From JBFLYZ01 sp040756415 (lineage in GTDB: Bacteria > Bacteroidota > Bacteroidia > JADZBD01), in NCBI GenBank assembly GCA_040756415.1, contig JBFLYZ010000003.1, forward strand, positions 49,310-113,309: a stretch of DNA of 64,000 nucleotides. The letters run 5' to 3'. Made by a program: the position numbers and the translations under genes. The notes under the pieces are model-generated. The model was not told the origin of the DNA. It saw nothing but the letters and a program-made list of their open reading frames with translations, and ran no database searches. This document shows, piece by piece, positions 8,545 through 16,838 of this stretch (within the stretch, counting starts at the first letter, position 1; the number at the start of each line of letters is the position of its first letter).

Positions 8545-8552
8545 CAAAGTTA
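8545..8552 (-). promoter_or_regulatory. -7 box (TAACTTTG) for the DUF6580 gene
   Basis: Minus-strand TAACTTTG, 25 bases upstream of the ATG, in an AT-rich stretch. A weak TTCG lies 18 bases further upstream. Confidence 0.5.
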
Positions 8553-8658
8553 ATTATTAATTTTATTATACGAATTGCTGATCGGGCCCGAATGACCGCT
8601 ATCCGGTCTGTTCGCAAAGATCCGCATTATTTAGAAATTCATCGTAATCCGCAACCCT

Positions 8659-8868
8659 ATGAACAGCGCCATAAAGAAATTCACCGCCATTCTCCTGATC
8701 CTGCTCGTTCTTTTCTTTACCGTGATCTCAATCCTCGGCATCTGGGGCATCATCCGGGTCGATCATGTGTTCACCAAATCGATCACGACCCTGCTCGTCA
8801 TCTTCGTATCATCGGCCATTATCCTTTTCATCGTATCGGTGATCATGAAGAGCGATGATAAGCCCTGA
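8659..8868 (+). CDS. Small two-helix membrane protein (69 aa)
   Basis: MNSAIKKFTAILLILLVLFF... has two hydrophobic segments (about residues 8-30 and 43-62) joined by a short polar loop (RVDHVFTKSI) and ends in the charged tail MKSDDKP. The topology is positive-inside with both ends cytoplasmic. No family recognised. It lies alone between two minus-strand genes. Confidence 0.6.
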   Translation: MNSAIKKFTAILLILLVLFFTVISILGIWGIIRVDHVFTKSITTLLVIFVSSAIILFIVSVIMKSDDKP

Positions 8869-8953
8869 GCGTTATCCGCCCCAGCGCCCCATTTCCTCCG
8901 ATTCCAACCGGCAGCAGTTACAGTGAACAGGTCCTCTTAACAGGAAGTTCTTT

Positions 8954-10372
8954 TTACTTCCCCGGAAGATTTTTGGAATGGCGCTCGATGATATCGGGAA
9001 GATTATCGGGGTCGATGCGCTTGGCGATGATCTTCTTGTTCTCGTCAAGCAGGTAGATGACCGGGGTGCTGTACACATCGTACAGTTGCTTGAGCAGGTA
9101 GTAGTGCTCGCTCTTTTCGGTTACGTTGCAGGTATTGATCCAGTCGAGCTTGTTTTCGCGTATGTATTTCTTCCACTCCTTGTGGTTTCCTTCTATATTC
9201 ACCGCGTACACCTTTACATTCTTCGACCTGTACTTATCGTAAAATGCCTTTAGTTTGGGCACCACCTTTTTGCAGTGCCCGCAATCCGGGTCCCAGAAGA
9301 TGAGCACCGTGTACTTTGAAGCGACCCCGTAAAGCGGCACCATATTTCCCAGCGTATCGGGCAAGGTGAGCTTGGGAGCCGGCTTGCCGATGAGCAGGGG
9401 TTTCAGTATAACCGCCTTGCTGGTGATTTTCGCAAGCGTGGCGCTGTCGGTCCAGTAGGCCTGGCCGGTCATGTAGTACTTCTCGGCCATATGCACGAAC
9501 ACCGCATCCATACCCATGATGGACGATGTTTCGTAATTGTAGGTGCAGTAATAGACCAGGTACTTGAACATCTCCTTGTTGCCCTGGGTCCTGGCGATGA
9601 GCATATCGGCCTCCTTGATAATGGAATCGGGCACCTGCATGGTCAGCTTATCGAGGTAATACTTGATCTTGTTGTAGACAATGGGCGTGCGCAGCAGGCG
9701 ATCATCGCTCAGGTCTACGTTATCGAAATAATGGGCCTTGTAATAGCGGAACGGGAAGGCCGAATCGGGTTTTCCGTTCGGGAGCTTGGGCAGGTCCTTG
9801 GGCACCACGGGGTCCTGCGAGGCTTTGAAGACCTTGGCCAGGAAGGTTTCCGGGTGATCTTTGATGTAGCTGAGCTTGTAATTCTTTACATCCTCATCGA
9901 CCTTCGCCAGTTGTTTCTGGTAATAGGCAACCGAATCTTTGTTCTTTGCCGCCTCCATTTTTTTCTTGAGCGGCTCCACTTCCTTTGCCTTTTCGTTGAT
10001 AAAGGCCATGTAGCTGTAGAAAAGCGTGTTGTCGTCCGAATTCTTGACCTTCATCTTGCCCGGAAGATCGGCCGTATCGGTCTCCATGGAAAAATGCTGC
10101 TGCTTATCGATAATGACCTCGAAATATTTTTTACTGGGAAGCACAACGAGGTAAATGCCTCCGGGAAGCGCGTCCTTGCCCGAAAAGACCATATTGCCGC
10201 TTCCATCTACCCTGGCCGTATCCCGTACGTATTGCTTATCGGCATAATAATGCCCGAAAAAGCAAACCGTATCTTTCAGGCCTTTGATCCTGATCTTGAT
10301 GTTGTACCCCTCATCCCCGGTAAGGGCAAGCAGCAGCGGAAGGCAAAGCAACAGCGGAAGGGTCTTTTTCAT
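8954..10372 (-). CDS. TlpA/ResA-like thioredoxin-domain protein with DUF4369-like N-terminus
   Basis: 472 residues from the ATG at 10,372, chosen because MKKTLPLLLCLPLLLAL is a good signal peptide; four more codons are possible upstream. Residues 25-120 resemble DUF4369 (beta-rich), 120-330 are helical (DUF5106-like), and the C-terminal 140 residues are a thioredoxin fold with the CGHC active site in WDPDCGHCKKVVP and the cis-proline in STPVIYLLD. Such proteins reduce disulfides in the periplasm, often for cytochrome maturation or envelope stress. Its promoter box is at 10,386-10,393. Confidence 0.87.
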   Translation of the reverse strand: MKKTLPLLLCLPLLLALTGDEGYNIKIRIKGLKDTVCFFGHYYADKQYVRDTARVDGSGNMVFSGKDALPGGIYLVVLPSKKYFEVIIDKQQHFSMETDTADLPGKMKVKNSDDNTLFYSYMAFINEKAKEVEPLKKKMEAAKNKDSVAYYQKQLAKVDEDVKNYKLSYIKDHPETFLAKVFKASQDPVVPKDLPKLPNGKPDSAFPFRYYKAHYFDNVDLSDDRLLRTPIVYNKIKYYLDKLTMQVPDSIIKEADMLIARTQGNKEMFKYLVYYCTYNYETSSIMGMDAVFVHMAEKYYMTGQAYWTDSATLAKITSKAVILKPLLIGKPAPKLTLPDTLGNMVPLYGVASKYTVLIFWDPDCGHCKKVVPKLKAFYDKYRSKNVKVYAVNIEGNHKEWKKYIRENKLDWINTCNVTEKSEHYYLLKQLYDVYSTPVIYLLDENKKIIAKRIDPDNLPDIIERHSKNLPGK

Positions 10373-10385
10373 AGGGGTTTGCACG

Positions 10386-10393
10386 CAAAATTA
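10386..10393 (-). promoter_or_regulatory. -7 box (TAATTTTG) for the TlpA-like gene
   Basis: Minus-strand TAATTTTG, 13 bases upstream of the chosen ATG. Confidence 0.5.
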
Positions 10394-10481
10394 GCATTAA
10401 AATCAACAAAAATCAGGCCAGCCCAGCTTTATCCATTTCTATTTTTTGAGCTATAGCCTGGATGATGTACCGGCTTCTTAA

Positions 10482-10489
10482 TACATTTG
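10482..10489 (+). promoter_or_regulatory. -7 box (TACATTTG) for the tandem YqaE lipoprotein genes
   Basis: TACATTTG fits TAnnTTTG and lies 28 bases upstream of the first ATG. No clear -33 element. Confidence 0.45.
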
Positions 10490-10517
10490 CAGCACTATAC
10501 TTAAACTTAACTGCGAC

Positions 10518-11111
10518 ATGAAACTTTACCGCGCCTTCAGACTGCTTGCTTTATTCGCTTCGATCTCTTTACTTTTCACTTCCTGCGGAACGCTGATGCA
10601 GGACGGTTTTTCCAGGCAGAAGTACACAGGTTTCAAGCGGGGTACCGGTGACGGGATCGTTTCACATCCTGTAAAAAAAGATGGAGTGAGTGAGAGCCGC
10701 CCGGAACAAGGCCCGGTACAGGAAAGCATGAGCGCCCATACCGCCCGCCCTGAAAATACAGACCAGCGGGCCGGCCTTACCGAATCGCTTACCACATCTC
10801 CCGGCCGGCCGGATGCCGTTGACAAGCCGGAGAAGAAAACGCCCGCGCTCGTCAAAAAGATCAAACGCAAACTGGACCGTCATGTACCCGGAAAAGGCCA
10901 GCCGAATGGCGAAGCTGACCTCAATACCATTCTGCTGGTGCTCCTGTGCATTTTCCTTCCGCCCATAGCCATCCTTCTTACGCAGGGCGTTGGCACACCG
11001 TTCTGGCTCGATCTCATCATCTGGCTGCTCGGGTTTGGCGCCTTCGGGTTCCCTTACCTCGGCATTTTGGTACTCGTTGCCATTATTTACGCTTTTATCG
11101 TTTGTTTTTAA
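10518..11111 (+). CDS. Lipoprotein with C-terminal YqaE/Pmp3 membrane domain, copy 1
   Basis: 197 residues. Lipobox LFTSCG (Cys23), then a conserved block CGTLMQDGFS, KYTGFKRG. A variable, proline- and charge-rich linker of about 90 residues follows, then basic KKIKRKL. The last 55 residues are a YqaE/Pmp3 domain: LLCIFLPPIAILL, GTPFWLDLIIWLL, and a second helix. Pmp3 proteins are tiny two-helix membrane proteins tied to ion homeostasis and stress in other organisms; here the domain is fused to a lipid-anchored, presumably periplasmic, N-terminus. A paralogue follows 25 bases downstream. Confidence 0.75.
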   Translation: MKLYRAFRLLALFASISLLFTSCGTLMQDGFSRQKYTGFKRGTGDGIVSHPVKKDGVSESRPEQGPVQESMSAHTARPENTDQRAGLTESLTTSPGRPDAVDKPEKKTPALVKKIKRKLDRHVPGKGQPNGEADLNTILLVLLCIFLPPIAILLTQGVGTPFWLDLIIWLLGFGAFGFPYLGILVLVAIIYAFIVCF

Positions 11112-11136
11112 ACCAACTCTCAAAACACGGACACTT

Positions 11137-11736
11137 ATGAAACTTACCGCTACCCGCCCGATTTTCACTGCAGCGCTGGCCGCACTGTTCCTGCTCTCTT
11201 CATGCGGAACACTGATGCAGGATGGATTCTCTAAGCAAAAATACACCGGTTTCAAGCGCGGTGATGGTGAAACGCTGATGAAAACAGCGGGAAAGAACGG
11301 GCAGGAAAGCAGGAAGCCCATCGGGGTAACAAAGGAACAACCGGACCAGCCGGTACAAACACCGCTTTCCACCCGCCAGGCGGAGGAAGAAACCCTGCCC
11401 GGAAAAGAGTCGCTTCCGTCTTCACTGGTTCCGGAAAAAAGCGAACAGGCCCCGCTGATGAAGACGGTTAAAGAAAAGATAAAACATAAATCGGGCAAAA
11501 AAGGATTAATGCCCAGGGGCGATGAAGACGACAGGGGGTTCTTTGCGGTGCTGATCCTGATCCTGCTCTGCATATTCATTCCTCCCCTTGCCGTATTGAT
11601 CGTTGACGGCCTGAAGGCGCCTTTCTGGATCGATCTTATCCTCTGGCTGATCGCAATAGGGGCCTATTTTTACAATCCCGTTACGGCCCTCATCGGACTG
11701 ATCGCTATCATTTACGCCTTTGTGCGGGTATTCTGA
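11137..11736 (+). CDS. Lipoprotein with C-terminal YqaE/Pmp3 membrane domain, copy 2
   Basis: 199 residues from the ATG at 11,137, chosen to match copy 1 and to give a proper lipoprotein signal (AALFLLSSCG). It shares CGTLMQDGFS, QKYTGFKRG and the C-terminal LLCIFIPPLAVLI, APFWIDLILWLI with copy 1, while the linker has diverged almost completely. This is a tandem duplication with selection on both ends and drift in the middle. Ends in the terminator at 11,761. Confidence 0.75.
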   Translation: MKLTATRPIFTAALAALFLLSSCGTLMQDGFSKQKYTGFKRGDGETLMKTAGKNGQESRKPIGVTKEQPDQPVQTPLSTRQAEEETLPGKESLPSSLVPEKSEQAPLMKTVKEKIKHKSGKKGLMPRGDEDDRGFFAVLILILLCIFIPPLAVLIVDGLKAPFWIDLILWLIAIGAYFYNPVTALIGLIAIIYAFVRVF

Positions 11737-11760
11737 ACTGCATTCGTCAGGAACAAGCGA

Positions 11761-11790
11761 AACCCCGGGGATCTTCCCGGGGTTTGGTTT
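11761..11790. terminator. Terminator between YqaE lipoprotein 2 and dapA
   Basis: AACCCCGGG and CCCGGGGTT form a nine-pair stem with a six-base loop, followed by TGGTTTT on the plus strand. The two flanking genes converge here. On the minus strand only a weak T-run follows. Confidence 0.75.
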
Positions 11791-12677
11791 TAATAGGTTT
11801 TCTGCAGCTCTGTGATCCGCTTATGGGTTTTTTTGTTGACCTTGACCAGGGGAAGCCTGACCGTTGAAGAAGACAGTTTCAGCAATTCGAGGAAAGCTTT
11901 AACCCCGGCCGGGTTGCCATCGGCAAACATCTGCTCGATGATATCGGTCAGCTTATAATGCAGTTTCTGCGCTGCGGCCATATTGCCGTCCAGGGCCTGG
12001 CGCGTCATCTCTGAAAAATCCCTCGGGTAAGCGTTGGCCACCACGGAAATAACCCCATCGCCACCGCAGGCCAGGATAGGAAGCGTGAGCAGGTCATCCC
12101 CGGATATCACCAGGAAATCCTTCGGCTTGTACTTGATGATCTTCATGATCTGCTCCATATTGCCCGATGCCTCTTTGATGGCGATAATGTTCCTGAAATC
12201 GCGGGCCAGCTTCAGCGTGGTTTCGGCCGTGATGTTGGAAGCCGTCCGCCCGGGAACATTATACAGGATGACCGGTAGCGGGCAGACCTCGGCAATGGCT
12301 TTGTAATGCTGGTAAATACCGCGCTGGTTGGGCTTGTTATAATAGGGCGATACCGAGAGGATGGCGCTGATGCCATCGAGCGACCAGGTTCTTATGCAGT
12401 GGATGATCTCCTTTGTATTGTTCCCTCCTATTCCCAGCACCACCGGCACGCGCCCGTCAACCGTCTGCACCACGTAATCGATCACGGCCGTTTTCTCGTC
12501 TTTGCCCAGGGTTACCGACTCGCCCGTGGTGCCCAGCACCACGATGTATTCGCAGTTCCCTTTTATGATGTGCTCGATGATCCTGCCCAGCGAGCGGAAA
12601 TCAATACTGCCGTCCTTATGAAAGGGAGTGACGATCGCCACGCCCGTACCTTTTAACCTGTTGCGACTGAAAGCCAT
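11790..12677 (-). CDS. dapA: 4-hydroxy-tetrahydrodipicolinate synthase
   Basis: 295 residues, the usual DapA length. It condenses pyruvate with aspartate semialdehyde, the first committed step of lysine and diaminopimelate synthesis. Landmarks are the TTGES loop at 50-54, the catalytic Tyr139 in ILYNVPGR and the Schiff-base Lys168 in IAIKEASG. Cytoplasmic tetramer. A near-consensus -7 box (TACTTTCG, 12,698-12,705) lies 20 bases upstream. The neighbours are a DUF6913 gene and ligA on the same strand, a common Bacteroidota grouping. Confidence 0.95.
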   Translation of the reverse strand: MAFSRNRLKGTGVAIVTPFHKDGSIDFRSLGRIIEHIIKGNCEYIVVLGTTGESVTLGKDEKTAVIDYVVQTVDGRVPVVLGIGGNNTKEIIHCIRTWSLDGISAILSVSPYYNKPNQRGIYQHYKAIAEVCPLPVILYNVPGRTASNITAETTLKLARDFRNIIAIKEASGNMEQIMKIIKYKPKDFLVISGDDLLTLPILACGGDGVISVVANAYPRDFSEMTRQALDGNMAAAQKLHYKLTDIIEQMFADGNPAGVKAFLELLKLSSSTVRLPLVKVNKKTHKRITELQKTY

Positions 12678-12725
12678 GTTCTGTTTATTGAAGGCTACGA
12701 AAGTAAACTTTTTTGAATAAACCGT

Positions 12726-13283
12726 CTAAGGGCCGGGCTTTTCCTTTTTATTCAGCATGGTCAGGTAGGTGTCGATATTGCGGAGCAGGAACTTCAGCCC
12801 CTTTTCGCCCCCCGATTCAATGGTCATATCCAAAAAAGCGTCAGCGCCCGGAGCGCGTTTCCCCACCTTGAAGCGGGCGCGCGAACAGGCGGCAATATAA
12901 TACAGGGGAAAACGGTCGTAAATGTTCAGGTCAATGAGGATATCGTATTCCTCGTTGATGAAGTTGGAGATAGCCACCCCGGTGGGTTTGCCGTTCCAGA
13001 TCACATCCTTGCGCGAAAAATAATCGAATTCCAGCTTGGCATAGGTGGTCTGGGGTATCTCCTTCGTGCTGAAGAAGCCTATGGCCTTGGGTTTTTTCTT
13101 CAGCTCTTTGAGGTAGTTCACGTATTTCCTGACCAGCTCGTAATCCTCGGTCTCAGAGGCGTCAAAAAGTATCCCTATCGTTAAGGCCTCTTCCATGCCG
13201 CTTGCCTTGCGCTGGCGCTGCACCGCGCTCATCTCGCCTTTGAGTAGTTGCCGGCCTATGGATTCCTTTATATTCTTCAGCAT
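12726..13283 (-). CDS. DUF6913 family protein
   Basis: 185 residues, no signal peptide or membrane helix. Contains ALTIGILFDASETEDYELV, KPKAIGFFSTKEIP, DYFSRKDVIWNGKPTG and DILIDLNIYDRFPLYYIAACSRARFKVG. This matches a conserved Bacteroidota family (DUF6913) of unknown function, usually encoded beside dapA or ligA as here. The alternation of strands and helices hints at a Rossmann-like fold. It lies about 60 bases after ligA on the same strand and is probably cotranscribed. Confidence 0.75.
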   Translation of the reverse strand: MLKNIKESIGRQLLKGEMSAVQRQRKASGMEEALTIGILFDASETEDYELVRKYVNYLKELKKKPKAIGFFSTKEIPQTTYAKLEFDYFSRKDVIWNGKPTGVAISNFINEEYDILIDLNIYDRFPLYYIAACSRARFKVGKRAPGADAFLDMTIESGGEKGLKFLLRNIDTYLTMLNKKEKPGP

Positions 13284-13341
13284 AGCTTATCTGTTTTGTG
13301 AGCCCGCCTGCCCGTGAGATGCCGGTCATAAAAGCATATCT

Positions 13342-15387
13342 TCATTCCGTCATTTTTATGAACTCATCTTCCGAAATGATCTTTACGCCCAGCTTCTCCG
13401 CCTTTTTTTTCTTCTCCGGGCCCATGCCCTCGCCCGCCACGATGAAGCTGGTCTTACCGGAAACGGAACCCGCCACTTTCCCACCGTTCTTCTCAATGGC
13501 CTTCTTCAGGTCATCGCGCGAGAAGCGCGTGAACACACCGCTCACCACGAAGGTAAGGCCCCTGAGCTTATCGCTGGTGCCGGCCAGGGCCTCCTCCGAC
13601 AGCTCGAAATTCAGCCCACTGGCGCGGAGCCGCTTCACGATCTCTTTGTTCGCATCGCGGTAAAAATATTCGACCACCGAACGGGCGATCACCTCGCCCA
13701 CATCGCCTACTTCCTGCAACTGGGCTTCGTTGGCCAGCATGATGGCATCAATGCTGCGGAAGCTGTAGGCCAGCTTCTTGGCCGTAGTTTCCCCGATGTG
13801 CCGGATACCCAGCGCATACAGCACGCGCTCGAAAGGTATCTGTTTGGAGGCTTCAATGCCCGAAAGCAGGTTATCCACGCTCTTCTCGCCCATGCGCTCG
13901 AGCTCCAAGAGCTCTTTTCTTTTCCGGTGAAGCCCATAGATATCGGCAATGTTGCGGATAAGGCCTTTTGCGTACAGCAGCTCGATGGTCTCTTCGCCCA
14001 GCGAATCGATATCCATGGCCCGCCTGGATGTGAAATGGATCATTTTCCCCTTGATCTGGGGCGGGCAGCCGGATTCGTTCGGGCAATAATGAACGGCTTC
14101 TCCTTCCCTGCGGATGAGCTCCGTGCCGCATTCCGGGCAATTGACTATGTATTTTACCTTCCTGGCTCCCGCTTTGCGCTTCTTCACGTCCACAGCCGTG
14201 ATCTTGGGAATGATCTCTCCTCCCTTTTCAACGAAGACCGTATCGTGCTCGTGCAGGTCGAGCCTGGCGATAATATCGGCATTATGCAGCGAGGCCCGCT
14301 TGACCGTGGTGCCGGCAAGGAAGACCGGCTTCAGGTTAGCCACCGGGGTAATGGCACCGGTGCGTCCCACCTGGTATGAGATGCTCTGCAGCTCGGTAGC
14401 GGCCGAGGCGGCCTTGAACTTATAAGCTATGGCCCAGCGCGGTGATTTGGCCGTAAAGCCCAGGAACTTCTGGTGCTCATGCGAGTTGACCTTGATCACC
14501 ACTCCATCGGTCTCCACTTCCAGCTCGTGGCGCTTCTTATCCCATTTTTCGAGGTAGGCTATCACCGCTTCCAGCGAATCGTGCTTCTCCATATCCTCCG
14601 AAATCCTGAAGCCCCATTTTTTGGCCTCTACCAGGTTCTCATAATGCATCCGGTACGGCAGGTCATCGCCCAGGAGATTATACAGGTAGCAATCGAGCTG
14701 GCGCGCGGCCACGGCCCTTGAATCCTGCTGCTTGAGGGTGCCGCTGGTGGCGTTGCGCGGGTTCTTGAGCTGCTTCTCGAAAATCTCCTCTTCGTTGAAG
14801 CCGTCTTCCAGCATCTGTTTCCTGATCTCCTCGTTGATGCGCAGGAACTCTTTCTTGGGCATGAAGATCTCGCCCCTGATCTCGAATAGCGCGGGATAAC
14901 CCCGGCCCCGCAGCTTCAGCGGAATGCTTTTGATGGTCTTTACATTGGCGGTGATGTCGTCTCCCTTCTCCCCGTCACCGCGCGTTACCGCCTGAACCAG
15001 CAGGCCGTTCTCATAGGTAAGCGAAATGGAAACCCCATCGTATTTGAGCTCGCATACGTATTCAAAATCCTTCAGGCCGGTCTTGCGTATACGCTCGTCA
15101 AACTCCCGCAGCTCGTCTTCGCTGTACGTGTTGCTCAGCGAAAGCATGGGGTACTTGTGCTTTACGGTCCTGAATTCCTTGGTGACGGTTCCCCCTACCC
15201 GCTGCGATGGGGAATCGGGCAGAAGCAGTTCAGGGAACTCCTTCTCCAGCCGGATCAGTTCCTCCAGCATCTTGTCGAACTCGTAATCAGAAATACTGGG
15301 ATTATCCAGCACGTAATACCGGTAATTATGCTCCTCCAGCTCCCTGCTCAGTTGCTCTATCCTCTTTTTTGCCTGCTCCTTGTTCAT
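13342..15387 (-). CDS. ligA: NAD-dependent DNA ligase
   Basis: 681 residues. The adenylated lysine is K115 in CELKYDGVS. Next come the OB fold, a four-cysteine zinc finger (CPECG ... CPNESGC, about 415-440), helix-hairpin-helix repeats (GIRHIGETTAKKLA) and a BRCT domain from about residue 605 (LRGLTFVVSGVF). It seals nicks in replication and repair. The ATG at 15,387 is four bases from a TATCTTTG box, so the message is nearly leaderless. Confidence 0.97.
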   Translation of the reverse strand: MNKEQAKKRIEQLSRELEEHNYRYYVLDNPSISDYEFDKMLEELIRLEKEFPELLLPDSPSQRVGGTVTKEFRTVKHKYPMLSLSNTYSEDELREFDERIRKTGLKDFEYVCELKYDGVSISLTYENGLLVQAVTRGDGEKGDDITANVKTIKSIPLKLRGRGYPALFEIRGEIFMPKKEFLRINEEIRKQMLEDGFNEEEIFEKQLKNPRNATSGTLKQQDSRAVAARQLDCYLYNLLGDDLPYRMHYENLVEAKKWGFRISEDMEKHDSLEAVIAYLEKWDKKRHELEVETDGVVIKVNSHEHQKFLGFTAKSPRWAIAYKFKAASAATELQSISYQVGRTGAITPVANLKPVFLAGTTVKRASLHNADIIARLDLHEHDTVFVEKGGEIIPKITAVDVKKRKAGARKVKYIVNCPECGTELIRREGEAVHYCPNESGCPPQIKGKMIHFTSRRAMDIDSLGEETIELLYAKGLIRNIADIYGLHRKRKELLELERMGEKSVDNLLSGIEASKQIPFERVLYALGIRHIGETTAKKLAYSFRSIDAIMLANEAQLQEVGDVGEVIARSVVEYFYRDANKEIVKRLRASGLNFELSEEALAGTSDKLRGLTFVVSGVFTRFSRDDLKKAIEKNGGKVAGSVSGKTSFIVAGEGMGPEKKKKAEKLGVKIISEDEFIKMTE

Positions 15388-15391
15388 AAGG

Positions 15392-15399
15392 CAAAGATA
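15392..15399 (-). promoter_or_regulatory. -7 box (TATCTTTG) for ligA
   Basis: Minus-strand TATCTTTG ends four bases before the ligA ATG. It is divergent from a matching box at 15,439-15,446 that serves the next gene. Confidence 0.6.
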
Positions 15400-15438
15400 G
15401 AAAAGAAGGGGCTATACATCCGGTCGCAGATCATTGCC

Positions 15439-15446
15439 TATCTTTG
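15439..15446 (+). promoter_or_regulatory. -7 box (TATCTTTG) for the gene at 15,451
   Basis: TATCTTTG ends four bases before the ATG, mirroring the ligA promoter 40 bases away. Confidence 0.6.
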
Positions 15447-15450
15447 AGCC

Positions 15451-15897
15451 ATGGGATACGAAGAAGAACTGGCTGTGGGGCTTTTTATACTTGGATCGGT
15501 TCTACTCGCCATCTTTATCATACCCGGTATCTTTTACTGCCTGACCCTTCAGCGCACCCTCGAGGCCGTTGCGCCCGAGAACAGGAAGATGCAGCCGGGG
15601 CAGGTATGGCTGCTTTTCATCCCCCTCTTCCACCTCGTGTGGCACTTCTTCGTGGTTTCGTATGTTGCCGATTCCCTGCGGGCCGAATTTGCCAGCCGCG
15701 GCATCACTCCCGATGAATCGAGGCCCGGCTTCGGGATAGGGCTGGCCGCATCTATCCTGTGGGTGCTGGGCATCGGCTTTGTTGCGCTCATTCTCTGGAT
15801 CATCTATTGGGTAAAAATAGCCGAGTACAAGAACAAGCTGAACGCTTCAGGGATCGGCCAGCGAAGCGGAGGCGCGCTCGACAGCGGGACATTCTAA
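15451..15897 (+). CDS. Multi-pass membrane protein, DUF4328-like
   Basis: 148 residues with about four hydrophobic segments: near 10-32, 50-75, 92-118 and an overlapping re-entrant stretch. PENRKMQPGQVWLLFIPLFHLVWHFFVV followed by SIWVLGIG-type helices and IYWVKIAEYKNKL recalls the DUF4328 group of small membrane proteins, without certainty. The role is unknown. Its last four bases overlap the end of convergent prmC. Confidence 0.65.
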   Translation: MGYEEELAVGLFILGSVLLAIFIIPGIFYCLTLQRTLEAVAPENRKMQPGQVWLLFIPLFHLVWHFFVVSYVADSLRAEFASRGITPDESRPGFGIGLAASILWVLGIGFVALILWIIYWVKIAEYKNKLNASGIGQRSGGALDSGTF

Positions 15898-16766
15898 GCC
15901 GATGCTGCTGCCCGCACCATTCTATCCTTTCCGCTCAGGTCTTTGATCACCTCTGCCTGAACAAAACCTTTTTCTTCCAGCAGTTTTTTCACTTCAGCGC
16001 CCAGGCCTTCATTGATCTCGAAGTACAGCCTGCCCCCCGGATTCAATAGTTCCACCGCCCTGGCTGCAATGGCCTTGAAATACCTCAGCGCGTCATCATC
16101 CGGAACAAAGAGGGCGATATGAGGCTCATGCTCCCTCACATTCGGGCTCATGCTTTCTTTCTCGGAAAGCCGCACGTAGGGGGGGTTGGAAACGATGATG
16201 TCGTATGTTCCCGCTAGCGGCTCTCCGCCCAGGATATCGTGCTCCATGAATGTGACGCGGGTACGATTTATGGCAGCGTTCGCGCGCGCCAGCTCCAGTG
16301 CGCCTGGCGAGATATCCGATGCGGCCACCTCTGCTCCCGCAAAAACCCTCTTCAGCGCTATCGCTATGCACCCGCTGCCTGTTCCGATGTCAAGCACAGC
16401 TCGAGGCGCCTTTCCCGAAACCTCCGCGTCCTTCACGATAAGCCCGACCAGCTCTTCCGTCTCGGGCCGGGGTATCAGCACCAGTTCATTCACGTTTATC
16501 CTGCATCCGTAAAACGAGGTATGGCCGATGATATACTGCATGGGCCTTTGCCTTTTCAGGTCTTTCACGCAGAAACTGAACTTCAGCAGCTCGCTTTCGC
16601 TCACCCTTGCCTCGGGCCGCAGCATCATCTCTGCCCTGCTCAGCCCCAGGTATTCGCTCATGGCGATGGAAATAAAGCTTTCGACCTCGCCCTCACCGTA
16701 AAGCCCTTTCAGCTCGCTCCTGAAAAAATCCGCTATGTCCTTTATCCTGTTGGAAGGTATGCGCAC
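15894..16766 (-). CDS. prmC: PrmC, release factor glutamine methyltransferase
   Basis: 290 residues. PrmC methylates the glutamine of the GGQ motif in peptide-chain release factors RF1 and RF2 using S-adenosylmethionine. The N-terminal helical domain is followed by RPETEELV (100-107), the SAM loop DIGTGSG and the catalytic NPPY at 184-187. Length and order fit the family. It is divergent from ribD; tail-to-tail overlap of four bases with the preceding membrane protein gene. Confidence 0.93.
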   Translation of the reverse strand: MRIPSNRIKDIADFFRSELKGLYGEGEVESFISIAMSEYLGLSRAEMMLRPEARVSESELLKFSFCVKDLKRQRPMQYIIGHTSFYGCRINVNELVLIPRPETEELVGLIVKDAEVSGKAPRAVLDIGTGSGCIAIALKRVFAGAEVAASDISPGALELARANAAINRTRVTFMEHDILGGEPLAGTYDIIVSNPPYVRLSEKESMSPNVREHEPHIALFVPDDDALRYFKAIAARAVELLNPGGRLYFEINEGLGAEVKKLLEEKGFVQAEVIKDLSGKDRMVRAAASA

Positions 16767-16825
16767 CCCGCGAAATTAGGATTTATTCCCCCTCACCCTT
16801 ACGGGCGCCCTAACACGAATAAACG

Positions 16826-16833
16826 TATTTTTG
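16826..16833 (+). promoter_or_regulatory. -7 box (TATTTTTG) for ribD
   Basis: TATTTTTG ends five bases before the ribD ATG at 16,839. This decides the start, because the open frame runs back 600 bases antisense to prmC. Confidence 0.6.
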
Positions 16834-16838
16834 CCGCG

